A stretch of DNA of 64,000 bases from Dialister hominis (GTDB lineage: Bacteria > Bacillota > Negativicutes > Veillonellales > Dialisteraceae): positions 1,036,001 through 1,100,000 of the forward strand of contig NZ_AP019697.1 in NCBI RefSeq assembly GCF_007164725.1, written 5' to 3'. How positions within the stretch are numbered: the first letter of the stretch is position 1; each line of letters starts with the position of its first letter. Position numbers and translations under genes: made by a program. The notes beneath the pieces were generated by a model that was not told the DNA's origin, searched no databases, and was given only the letters and a program-made list of their open reading frames with translations. Positions 26,197-34,052 of this stretch are shown piece after piece.

Positions 26197-27573
26197 TTAC
26201 AAATGAGTCTTTTTATAAGACAAGCATGATTTTATGAAATGATCGGCTGCCTTAGGGTTTCCCTCGAAAGAAATGTGCAGGTAGCTTGCAAGAACATTAT
26301 CCTTGCTGTAGCCCTCCAAGTGCGGAGTACTCTGACGCGTTCCCTGAAGTTCATATGCATCCGGGTAATCCTCATCTTTGGTGATCATTGAGAAGTGGAA
26401 TTCATGTCCTCTCAATTGATCCCCCTTCCTGGCAGCAATGCTGTCTTTAAGGGCAGTGGCAGTCACGTAACCCACACGCTGCAGGTTCTTGCCCATTTTA
26501 CAAACCCCGGGAATAATGCCTGCTGTATCAAAAGCGTTCCCGTCAAAATCAACAATTTGACGGCATAAGTACATTAAACCGCCGCATTCTGCGTAAATAG
26601 GCATCCCCTTTGATGCAGCCTCTCTGATCGACTGCTTCATGCTTTCATTTTCCTGAAGCTTTTCCAAAAACATTTCCGGGAAACCACCGCCAAAAATCAG
26701 TCCGTCGACATCAGGAATGCTGCTGTCTTCCAGCGGGCTGAAATCGATGAGCTCGGCTCCCATGCTCTCTAATTTTTCTAAGCTGGATGGATAATAAAAC
26801 GAAAATGCTGCATCCCTGGCAACGCCGATTTTCACAATTTTATGGTTCTCTTCTGCATTCTTATCATCGTCAATATCAAGATCCGGTGAAGAATTGGCGA
26901 TAGCAAGAATCTGATCCATATCAATGTATCGGCTGGCAGCCTTTCCGATATCTTCAATCAGCTGGCTCGTTTCAATTTCAGTAACCGGCGTCAGACCGAG
27001 GTGCCTTTCCGGTGTCTTAAGATGATCATCCCTATGGAAAGCGCCGACAACCGGCATATTTATTTTTTCCATAACTTCCCTGACCATGGCTTCATGCCTG
27101 TCAGATCCAAGTTTGTTCAAAATAACGCCGGCAATATTTGCTGTCTTATCATATTCTCTGAATCCCAATGCTGTGGCCGCAATGCTGTATCCGACTGATT
27201 TGCAGTCCAGAACAAGGATGATCGGGGCCTTAAGTCTCTTTGCTATATCGGCAGTAGAACTTACTCCATTAGCCCCTCCATCATACAGGCCCATGACGCC
27301 TTCTATAATTGAGATATCAGCCCCGTCTGACAACTTTGTGAAGTTTTCCTGAAGATATTCTTCCGGAACCATCCATGTATCAAGATTATAAGAATCTCGG
27401 CCGGCTGCCTTTGAATGGAAGCCTGGATCTATGTAATCCGGTCCTACCTTAAATGGCTGCACCGAAAGTCCTTTTTGACGAAGTGCCGCTAAAAGGCCTA
27501 CGACAATCGTTGTTTTTCCGACACCGCTGTTGGTGCCGGCAATTACCAGCCTGGGACGGTTAAATGCTGTCAT
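26197..27573 (-). CDS. cbiA: Cobyrinic acid a,c-diamide synthase
   Basis: CbiA amidates the a and c side chains of cobyrinic acid with glutamine and ATP. The 458-residue protein has an N-terminal dethiobiotin-synthetase-like ATPase (GTNSGVGKTTIVVGL at 13-27, KVGPDYIDPGFHS) and a C-terminal glutamine amidotransferase domain with FGGGFPEMF and the nucleophile in YAECGGLMYL. Its start coincides with the last base of cbiL, so the two are coupled. Confidence 0.95.
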   Translation of the reverse strand: MTAFNRPRLVIAGTNSGVGKTTIVVGLLAALRQKGLSVQPFKVGPDYIDPGFHSKAAGRDSYNLDTWMVPEEYLQENFTKLSDGADISIIEGVMGLYDGGANGVSSTADIAKRLKAPIILVLDCKSVGYSIAATALGFREYDKTANIAGVILNKLGSDRHEAMVREVMEKINMPVVGAFHRDDHLKTPERHLGLTPVTEIETSQLIEDIGKAASRYIDMDQILAIANSSPDLDIDDDKNAEENHKIVKIGVARDAAFSFYYPSSLEKLESMGAELIDFSPLEDSSIPDVDGLIFGGGFPEMFLEKLQENESMKQSIREAASKGMPIYAECGGLMYLCRQIVDFDGNAFDTAGIIPGVCKMGKNLQRVGYVTATALKDSIAARKGDQLRGHEFHFSMITKDEDYPDAYELQGTRQSTPHLEGYSKDNVLASYLHISFEGNPKAADHFIKSCLSYKKTHL

Positions 27574-28286
27574 TAGTCCTCATCTCTCTTCGCAATAATT
27601 GTACTAAGATAATTAGGTTTATAATCAGCCGGCAGACTGTCCAGGTCTCTCTGGATAATTTCATCAGGAAGTCCTGCGCGGGAAACCATGACAGATCTCT
27701 TCATCATATGGTGTTTCCTTAATTCTTCCTGTACATAAGCAAAATTCTTATATACCTTCATAATAACGGCGTTATCTGCGGCAGACAGTGCTGCATCAAA
27801 CTTTTCCGGCGAAGCTGTAGCCGGAATAATCAATACATTTTCTTCCCATTCCGTTAGAGGCTGGTTGATATAAGAAGCAATTCCTAAAAATGCAGGGATT
27901 CCGGGGATTGTTTCAATGGAATATTTATCTGAATCTCTGAATTCGTTAAAAATATACATGTACGTGCTGTAGAGCATCGGATCTCCCAGCGTGAGGAATA
28001 CTAAATTTTTCCCCTCATCCAGCTTTTGCGCAATAATTTTACGATTTTCTTTCCACTGGGCATTAACCGCTTCCATATCATTGCTCATCTGGAATACCAT
28101 TGGCAGAATTTCAACATTTTCCGGAATATATTTCCTGGCGATATTATAAGCAACAGACCCATCCTTTTTCTCAGTTTTCGGGGTGATGATAATATCCGCA
28201 TTCTTAATCGTTTCCACTGCTTTTACTGTAAGCAGTCCCGGATCTCCAGGACCTACACCGATTCCAAATAATTTCCCTGTCTTCAT
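27573..28286 (-). CDS. cbiL: Precorrin-2/cobalt-factor II C20-methyltransferase
   Basis: CbiL/CobI adds a methyl group at C20 of the corrin precursor. The 237-residue tetrapyrrole methylase has the N-terminal GIGVGPGDPGLLTVKAVE, the FLTLGDPMLYSTYMY loop and the ETIPGIPAFLGIASYINQPL segment typical of the C20 enzymes. It has a good AGGAG site. The other cbi/cob genes are not in the window, so a full pathway must lie elsewhere or the set is partial. Confidence 0.9.
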   Translation of the reverse strand: MKTGKLFGIGVGPGDPGLLTVKAVETIKNADIIITPKTEKKDGSVAYNIARKYIPENVEILPMVFQMSNDMEAVNAQWKENRKIIAQKLDEGKNLVFLTLGDPMLYSTYMYIFNEFRDSDKYSIETIPGIPAFLGIASYINQPLTEWEENVLIIPATASPEKFDAALSAADNAVIMKVYKNFAYVQEELRKHHMMKRSVMVSRAGLPDEIIQRDLDSLPADYKPNYLSTIIAKRDED

Positions 28287-28334
28287 AATAACTCCTCCTA
28301 AATATTTTTAATTATAAAAACCCTGTCTTAAATT

Positions 28335-29102
28335 TTAACGCAAATTGAAGATTATAGGAACTCTGGATCTTGATTGAACCGGAATTCCATTTTGCCTGGC
28401 TGGAACAAATCTCCAATTTTGGACAGATTGGACAGCAGCGCTATCCAGCGATGAGTTTCCTGACGACTGCTCAACCCAGGCCGAAGAAACACTTCCGTCC
28501 GCTTCTATGATAAATCCGACAACAGTAGTGCCGGAAATCCCGGCAGACCTTGCCGCAGATGGATAAACCGGTTCTTCCCTTGATAAGATTTGAGGCCCTT
28601 CTGTAACGCCTCCGCCAGAACCTTCTCCATTGCCATTTCCAATGCCATCACCAGAGCCGGAGCCGGTCCCGCTTCCGTAGCCAGTCCCAGTACCATCGCC
28701 AGAGCCTGAACCAGTCCCATTTCCTGAGCCAGATCCCTGGGCACTGCCATCTGCAGCGCCTGATCCGCCTGTGCTGGTATTTATGTTTTGTGAATACTCA
28801 TTATTATCTTCATAAGATGCCATATCGCTGCTCACTGCTGATGAATCCTTCGATTCCCCTCCCGGTAATTGATTTACATTCACTGTATCTGATTTTGAAA
28901 CAGACGAGCCATGTCCGGAACCGGAACCTGCGCCTCCCGAAGCACCTGCAGTCGTATCCACGAGATCCACCTCAATAGGACTACTCTCCGGCAGAGAAGC
29001 CTTGAAAAAGCTTCCGGCCGCCACCAAAAACGCTATGAGGAATACATGGAAAAGGATTGACTCAAAAACAGCCATGGACCATTTGTGATTTATATTATGC
29101 AT
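28335..29102 (-). CDS. tonB: TonB family energy transducer with Gly/Ser-rich linker
   Basis: TonB spans the periplasm to pass proton-motive energy from ExbB-ExbD to outer-membrane receptors. The 255-residue protein has an N-terminal membrane anchor at about 12-30, a long linker, and the C-terminal TonB domain (EPVYPSAARSAGISGTTVVGFII to FVPARQNGIPVQSRSRVPIIFNLR). The linker is glycine/serine/asparagine-rich with GSGDGTGTG-type repeats instead of the usual proline-rich rod. It follows exbD by 19 bases and precedes cbiL by 48, suggesting use in corrinoid uptake. Confidence 0.9.
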   Translation of the reverse strand: MHNINHKWSMAVFESILFHVFLIAFLVAAGSFFKASLPESSPIEVDLVDTTAGASGGAGSGSGHGSSVSKSDTVNVNQLPGGESKDSSAVSSDMASYEDNNEYSQNINTSTGGSGAADGSAQGSGSGNGTGSGSGDGTGTGYGSGTGSGSGDGIGNGNGEGSGGGVTEGPQILSREEPVYPSAARSAGISGTTVVGFIIEADGSVSSAWVEQSSGNSSLDSAAVQSVQNWRFVPARQNGIPVQSRSRVPIIFNLR

Positions 29103-29121
29103 AAACCGATCCTTTTTTGAA

Positions 29122-29526
29122 TTAATTTGAATCAGTAGCTATGCTGATTCTATGGATTCCCAGTGCTTTCAGCTGATCAAGGACAAAAACGAAATCTCCA
29201 TGCTGGGAATTCTTGTCCGCTCTAAGTAAAACCTTAACATCATGGTTCCTGCTCATTTCTATTTCCATCCTGTGCTTAAAAGCTGCTTTTGAAACAGGCT
29301 CTTTCTCAACAAAAATTGTCCCGTCTTCTGCAATGCTGACAGGAAGTTCCTCTGTCGTTTCAATGACAGCCGTCGAAGCCTGCGGCAGGTTTAGGCCGAT
29401 GGACCTTTGTGTAACCATGCTGAGCATACTCATCATGAAAAATACCAAGAGGAAAAAGATGATATCTATCATAGGTATAATCATTATCTTGGGCTTTTTT
29501 TCATTTTCGAATCGTTCTAATCTCAT
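29122..29526 (-). CDS. exbD: ExbD/TolR biopolymer transport protein
   Basis: A 134-residue bitopic inner-membrane protein that works with ExbB as the proton-driven motor for TonB. The N-terminal membrane helix carries the key aspartate in IPMIDIIFFLLVFFMM (about residues 17-32), and a periplasmic domain follows (VLLRADKNSQHGDFVFVLDQLKALGI). It starts two bases after exbB ends, with GGGAGG inside the exbB end. With tonB right after it, ExbD fits better than TolR. Confidence 0.92.
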   Translation of the reverse strand: MRLERFENEKKPKIMIIPMIDIIFFLLVFFMMSMLSMVTQRSIGLNLPQASTAVIETTEELPVSIAEDGTIFVEKEPVSKAAFKHRMEIEMSRNHDVKVLLRADKNSQHGDFVFVLDQLKALGIHRISIATDSN

Positions 29527-29528
29527 CC

Positions 29529-30131
29529 TTACCTCCCTTTCATAAAGGAAAGGTACAATGAATCCAGTGTTTCAATTTGAACGATAAATTCGCTGACCTT
29601 TTGGGAAAGATATGTATATGCAAGAAGAGATAATATAGCTACAAACAATCCCGTTCCTGTGCACACCAATGCTTCTGCGACACCACCTGTAATGGCAAAA
29701 GGCTGCCCTTGAGCAGTAGAAAGAACATTAAAAGATTCGACCATGCCAATAACGGTTCCAAGAAGACCCATCAATGGAGACAGTGTAACAATGGTATCCA
29801 GATAATTCAGATATTTCCTTAATTCGCCGACAGCCCTTGATGAAGCTCCTTCTATCAATTCATTCTGGTCAGCTTTCAGATGTATGCATTTGACTCCGTC
29901 CAATATAACCGAAGCCGGAATGCCGCCATCTTTTGCCAAAGCATCTGCCAGTTCATCAAACTTGCCGCCCGGGATATACTCCCGAAGCATTCCCGTGATA
30001 AGCTGCGTATCCGATCTGCACTTTTTATAGTAATTGAACCGCTCGATAAAAATAGCAACAACCGCAATGGATGCTATAACCAGCGGATACATCATAAATC
30101 CGCCTGCCCTGAAAAGATGCCAAAATTCCAT
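29529..30131 (-). CDS. exbB: ExbB/TolQ/MotA-family proton channel protein
   Basis: The 200-residue inner-membrane protein has three membrane segments and the family core LNYLDTIVTLSPLMGLLGTVIGMVESF with the GTVIGM motif, then VAEALVCTGTGLFVAILSLLAY, where the conserved threonine lines the proton path. It forms the pentameric channel around ExbD. It is first in a six-gene run (exbB-exbD-tonB-cbiL-cbiA-cobO) and has a promoter candidate just upstream. Confidence 0.93.
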   Translation of the reverse strand: MEFWHLFRAGGFMMYPLVIASIAVVAIFIERFNYYKKCRSDTQLITGMLREYIPGGKFDELADALAKDGGIPASVILDGVKCIHLKADQNELIEGASSRAVGELRKYLNYLDTIVTLSPLMGLLGTVIGMVESFNVLSTAQGQPFAITGGVAEALVCTGTGLFVAILSLLAYTYLSQKVSEFIVQIETLDSLYLSFMKGR

Positions 30132-30182
30132 ATATTTTCCCTGCCTTTAAATAATATAATTAGATACATATTAACGTTTTAT

Positions 30183-30213
30183 TAAGATTATCATCTTATT
30201 GTGCTCAAGTCAA
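30183..30213 (-). promoter_or_regulatory. exbB promoter with overlapping palindrome
   Basis: TTGACT (30208-30213) and TAATCT (30185-30190) are 17 bases apart on the minus strand. A TAAGAT-N4-ATCTTA palindrome (30183-30198) covers the -10 and contains TGATAAT, which resembles one half of a Fur box. A metal- or corrinoid-responsive operator is possible, but the other half matches poorly. No B12 riboswitch sequence was seen in the leader. Confidence 0.5.
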
Positions 30214-30268
30214 TCTTGTATCGGCCTGCATGACCTTCACCAATAAAAACTTTATCATTATAGCAATA

Positions 30269-30304
30269 AAATAAAGCCGCAGGTTCCATACCCACGGCTT
30301 TTAT
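30269..30304 (-). terminator. Terminator after the 113-residue hypothetical gene
   Basis: On the minus strand AAAGCCG pairs with CGGCTTT around a 15-base loop, followed by a T-rich tail. It ends the transcript of the hypothetical gene at 30338-30679. Confidence 0.7.
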
Positions 30305-30337
30305 TCCTGACTATTCCAGATCTGAACGTTGAAAATC

Positions 30338-30679
30338 TTAATACCCGTTTACCTGGCTGACTACACGGAAGTTTCCTACGTCAAATGCTTTGCAGATTAC
30401 ATTGAAAAACGGGCCTGTCAGCATTGTTCTGTAAATTTCCGACTTAGCAATCAGCATAAGATGACTGCCATCGTAGGTAACTCTGATTAAGCCATTATTT
30501 ATATATTTTTCGAAATCCTTCTCTGCCATTTCTTTTTTCAGCTTTTCAAGAGCTTTTCTTGTTTCGCCTTCCTGATATTCAGGTCTTTCCATGACTGGCA
30601 GGAAGCGTACTTCATAAATCTTATCATTATAGCCCTTAGATTCAGCGGAATACCTCTTGCCGTTTTCCATTTCTTCCAT
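30338..30679 (-). CDS. Hypothetical protein, 113 residues
   Basis: I do not recognise this protein. It is small, soluble and charged, with a helical middle (GETRKALEKLKKEMAEKDFEKYI) and a C-terminal beta-rich part (LIRVTYDGSHLMLIAKSEIY). No signal peptide or membrane segment is visible. The ATG at 30679 has GGAGGAATTAGA before it and a terminator follows, so it is very likely expressed. It lies after radC with an 82-base gap. Confidence 0.7.
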   Translation of the reverse strand: MEEMENGKRYSAESKGYNDKIYEVRFLPVMERPEYQEGETRKALEKLKKEMAEKDFEKYINNGLIRVTYDGSHLMLIAKSEIYRTMLTGPFFNVICKAFDVGNFRVVSQVNGY

Positions 30680-30761
30680 TCTAATTCCTCCTCATGATGA
30701 ACGTATTTACTACCTCAATATTATAGCATTGTACTCCGCTATATTCCAAGGCTGTTAATAA

Positions 30762-31448
30762 TCAGATGAACCCCCGTTCATTGAGACTCACATAGATGCC
30801 ATCCCCTATGATGACATGATCCAGCAATTCCATTTCCATCAATTCAGCCGCTTCCTTAAAGCGCCTCGTAACGTTGATATCCTCATCCGATGGTTCAGGC
30901 GAGCCGGAGGGATGATTATGAAGAATGATTAATCCGTGTGCTTTATACCGGATAGCCCACTTCATTGCTTCCTTGATATCAACAGATACTGCATCCAGGC
31001 TTCCCTGCGAAATTACTTTGTATCCCAGTAATTTATTTTTAACATTCAAGAATGAAACGATAAACTTTTCCTGTGTTTCATGACGAAGCTTCTCCATGAA
31101 ATACCTGGAAACTTTCTGCGGTGAATTAAAATCAATAAGTTCAATCTTCTTGTGACGATACGCCAGCCTCCGCCCGAGTTCTATTGCTGCACATATCGTT
31201 ACTGCCTTATCTTTTCCAATGCCATTAACTTCAATCAAGTCACGCCAATTAAGATCATCAAAGAAGTCGATGCCGTCCTGCTCTTTCGCTTCCAAGAAGT
31301 CTACTACTTCCTGGGCCACTTCCGTCACGGCTCTCCCCCGTGTTCCTGTGCGGATGAGAATTGACACCAAATCGACAAGACTTACATTCGTAGACTCTGC
31401 AAAACGTTCTCTTGGCCGGTCCTCCGGACGCATATCCTTGATCTTCAT
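30762..31448 (-). CDS. radC: RadC/MPN-domain protein
   Basis: The 228-residue protein has an N-terminal helix-hairpin-helix part (DLIEVNGIGKDKAVTICAAIELGRR) and a C-terminal MPN/JAMM domain with the metal motif ILHNHPSGSPEPSDED. The biochemical role of RadC is unsettled; the old link to DNA repair is doubtful. I start it at ATG 31448, seven bases after GGAG; the frame runs to 31517 but without a start signal. It sits next to a DUF4321 gene, a common Firmicute pairing. Confidence 0.92.
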   Translation of the reverse strand: MKIKDMRPEDRPRERFAESTNVSLVDLVSILIRTGTRGRAVTEVAQEVVDFLEAKEQDGIDFFDDLNWRDLIEVNGIGKDKAVTICAAIELGRRLAYRHKKIELIDFNSPQKVSRYFMEKLRHETQEKFIVSFLNVKNKLLGYKVISQGSLDAVSVDIKEAMKWAIRYKAHGLIILHNHPSGSPEPSDEDINVTRRFKEAAELMEMELLDHVIIGDGIYVSLNERGFI

Positions 31449-31581
31449 AAAAACACTCCATTTCGCTGCACATGGCCGGTAATGCTTTCTCCATACCTCA
31501 GAGCCATAAAAAACCAAATGAACTATTTAAATTCAGGGAACTAGAAAGGAACGCTGTGAACCTTATTATAAAATCTTCTCT

Positions 31582-31845
31582 TTATAATTTCTTGTATACA
31601 TACAGTGATGCGAGAATGCTGAGCACTGTAATCAGATTCAGCACAATCTTTATGCCGAAATGAAGCTGCATAATAAACAGATTGAGCGATATATTCTCAA
31701 TATTTAGAATGGTAAAAGACTGCGTCAGATACGGATACTGAGAAAAATAAGCACCCGCCGTCAGCATATGATTGACCGCTTCGCTCAGCAGAATTCCTGT
31801 GAATATACACAGGACCAGTGGCGCCCTTGCGCCAATAACCTTCAT
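31582..31845 (-). CDS. DUF4321 small membrane protein
   Basis: An 87-residue protein with two hydrophobic helices, one at each end (LVLCIFTGILLSEAVNHML and KIVLNLITVLSILASLYVYKKL). The layout and the LNLFIMQLHFGIKIVLNLITVL segment match the DUF4321 family, found near radC in Firmicutes. Its function is unknown. It starts 33 bases after the lipoprotein gene and the two may be cotranscribed. Confidence 0.72.
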   Translation of the reverse strand: MKVIGARAPLVLCIFTGILLSEAVNHMLTAGAYFSQYPYLTQSFTILNIENISLNLFIMQLHFGIKIVLNLITVLSILASLYVYKKL

Positions 31846-31878
31846 TCTTCTATAACTCCTCTCCTAAAATAAATTCAA

Positions 31879-32469
31879 TTAAAAGCTAGTTCCCATTGAA
31901 ATCTTTCCTTCTACACGGTCTGCCAGGGCCTTCCCTGTTGCATCGTCCGTTCTGTACTGATAGATGACTCTCCAAACAACACCCTGGTAGGTAAAAATAT
32001 ATTCTCTTACACTTAGATCGGTAGTCCTGCTTTTATCAGTTTCAGCAAATGTAAAATTCAAAACATTGGCTTTAGTATCGCCCAGGGAAAACGTTTTATT
32101 TTCTACTTTCAAACGGCTGACAGACGGGTTGTTTTGTAAAATAGCCGGTGCTTCCTTCACCAGTTTTTCTTCATTCTCATCACTGGAGACCTGATTGCCG
32201 GTAACTAAAATCTGAAGGTGCTCATTATGCCCTTCTGCACTCACTTTTTCTTCACCGCGGCCGACAAGATCTACCTGCTTTCCTTCCGAAATGATTTCAA
32301 ACGGCGTTGATAATGTAATTGTACTATTTTCACAATGAACCCTGTTCTTGCCAAAAATAAACTCATCATCAAGGCTCTCTTTTCCGCACCCGGCAAGGCT
32401 GAGACCTATAGCAGACAATAAAACGACCATCAGGACAGCAGATAATTTTGATTTAAGAAATTTAACCAT
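31879..32469 (-). CDS. Putative lipoprotein of unknown function
   Basis: The 196-residue protein begins with a lipoprotein signal peptide (AVLMVVLLSAIGLSLAGCGK); lipidation would be at the cysteine near residue 28. The mature part is rich in beta-strand patterns (STITLSTPFEIIS, YIFTYQGVVWRVIYQYR) and has no family I recognise. It resembles small DUF-type lipoproteins that bind or sense envelope stress, but that is only a guess. Confidence 0.75.
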   Translation of the reverse strand: MVKFLKSKLSAVLMVVLLSAIGLSLAGCGKESLDDEFIFGKNRVHCENSTITLSTPFEIISEGKQVDLVGRGEEKVSAEGHNEHLQILVTGNQVSSDENEEKLVKEAPAILQNNPSVSRLKVENKTFSLGDTKANVLNFTFAETDKSRTTDLSVREYIFTYQGVVWRVIYQYRTDDATGKALADRVEGKISMGTSF

Positions 32470-32552
32470 ATTGACTCATCACTTTCCATATATATTTTTA
32501 CATTTATGCAGATATGCAGATTTATCAGTTATGCCTTAGAACATCCTTGCAT

Positions 32553-32581
32553 TTGATTTTATCCTGACATACTTTTAATAT
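32553..32581 (+). promoter_or_regulatory. Candidate promoter for tmcAL
   Basis: TTGATT (32553-32558) and TAATAT (32576-32581) are 17 bases apart on the plus strand, about 135 bases before the tmcAL ATG. The region lies between divergent genes and shows nothing else clear. Confidence 0.35.
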
Positions 32582-32717
32582 TATAACATATGTAAGCCTG
32601 TAAGCCTTGCCAAATGTGTAACTTATAAGATTTTGAAAACCCATATGCACTTGAAATATTCATTCATCTGCTGATTTTACATACCCAGAGCGGCCTGTAT
32701 TTTGATGAGGAGTCATC

Positions 32718-33890
32718 ATGAAAAAAAATCCTGTAATTGGAATTACGGCTGAATGGAACCCTTTTCATTCAGGCCATGCAGCCATGATTAAAGAAATCAG
32801 AAAGAGCTTCCCGGACGCTCGTATAATTTCAGCCATGAGCGGCTCATTTGTACAGCGGGGAGAGCCTGCCATATTTGATAAATGGAGCAGAGCTTCCTGG
32901 AGCATCTCTTCAGGCGTAGATGCTGTTTTTGAATATCCAGCACTTTATGTACTGCAAAGCGCCGATTCATTTTCTGAAAACGCCGTTCACCTGCTGCATG
33001 ATTTAGGATGCACCCATATAGCTTTTTCTACAGAATCGCTGGATAAGAATCAGTTATTTGACATTGCCAGATGGATGCAGACAGAAGATTACACAGCAAG
33101 GCTCCATCAGGAATTGAAGAACGGCCTTCCCTACAGCCGCGCCGCTTCTGCTGCAATAAACAGCTTTTCAAATAAGCTTTACCAGGAACTGATAAAGCCC
33201 AATAACCTTTTGGGACTGAGATATGTCGAAACGGTCTCCAAGTATTATCCTGATCTGGAAGTTTTCATTACACACCGGGATATGGAACACAATATTTCCG
33301 CTTCTGATGCAAGAGCGCAGCTTTTGGAAACAGGAAGCAGCCTTTTACTGCCTCCAAATATACAGGAAGAAGCCGAAATATTAATGCAGAGCGGAAATTA
33401 TACAGACTTTAACCGATATGAAGACGCATGTCTCTTCATGTCCAAAGCACTTGGACTTTCCGATCTTTCTGATTCGGGACTTTTTACAGAAGGCCTTGAA
33501 AATAAATGGAAAAAAGAAGCCGAAAAAACGACATTCCCTCAGATGTTAAGCGGAATCAAGAGCAAGCGTTATCTTTACAGCAAGTTAAAAAGAATATCTG
33601 CTTCGCTTCTTTTATCCGGCACCAAAAAGCCGTCTCCGTTTGTCAAGCCTGATTTTCCCAGATATGCCAGACTTCTGGCGCTCCGCCAGGAAAGCAGTGA
33701 ACTGATTCATCATATTACAATTCCCGTAATTACCTCTGCCGCCAAAGCCATGAGGACTCTTGATGAGAAGAGCCGGGAGGCGCTTTCCATAGATTTCCTT
33801 GCGACTGACATTCAGGCTTACTGCCGTCATTCTGACAGGTACAGATATTCCAATGAAGATTATTATCATTCTCCGGAAATATTGAAATGA
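32718..33890 (+). CDS. tmcAL: tRNA(Met) cytidine acetate ligase
   Basis: TmcAL (YlbM) acetylates C34 of elongator tRNA-Met from acetate and ATP. The 390-residue protein shows the nucleotidyltransferase HxGH in AEWNPFHSGHAAMI (residues 11-24), then AMSGSFVQRGEPAIFDKWSRA, GVDAVFEYPALYVLQSADSF and KPNNLLGLRYVETVSKYY. The ATG at 32718 follows GAGGAG by five bases. It is the first plus-strand gene in the window and stands alone. Confidence 0.93.
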   Translation: MKKNPVIGITAEWNPFHSGHAAMIKEIRKSFPDARIISAMSGSFVQRGEPAIFDKWSRASWSISSGVDAVFEYPALYVLQSADSFSENAVHLLHDLGCTHIAFSTESLDKNQLFDIARWMQTEDYTARLHQELKNGLPYSRAASAAINSFSNKLYQELIKPNNLLGLRYVETVSKYYPDLEVFITHRDMEHNISASDARAQLLETGSSLLLPPNIQEEAEILMQSGNYTDFNRYEDACLFMSKALGLSDLSDSGLFTEGLENKWKKEAEKTTFPQMLSGIKSKRYLYSKLKRISASLLLSGTKKPSPFVKPDFPRYARLLALRQESSELIHHITIPVITSAAKAMRTLDEKSREALSIDFLATDIQAYCRHSDRYRYSNEDYYHSPEILK

Positions 33891-33976
33891 TATTCTTATG
33901 ACCGTTTCTGCTTAAGCTGTTAAGGCCGCTGCAATAGACATTTCAACTTAAGAATCCTTATTCCGGCTCATTTCTC

Positions 33977-34005
33977 TTTACATATCTGCTAAAATACTTT
34001 ATTAT
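33977..34005 (+). promoter_or_regulatory. Candidate sigma-A promoter for putP
   Basis: TTTACA (33977-33982) and TATTAT (34000-34005) are 17 bases apart on the plus strand, each one base from consensus, 48 bases before the putP ATG, which has an AGGAGG site. Confidence 0.6.
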
Positions 34006-34052
34006 GATAAAATATACTTATTTGAGAAAGACGGTTTCAGGAGGACTTTCAC

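Noticed and set aside
28505-28750. Second frame within tonB rich in A, L, M and E
   Set aside because: It is a frame-shifted reading of the Gly/Ser repeat, without a start signal.
28287-30337. Cobalamin riboswitch near the cbi/tonB genes
   Set aside because: No B12-box sequence or matching fold is visible in the gaps at 28287-28334 or 30132-30337.
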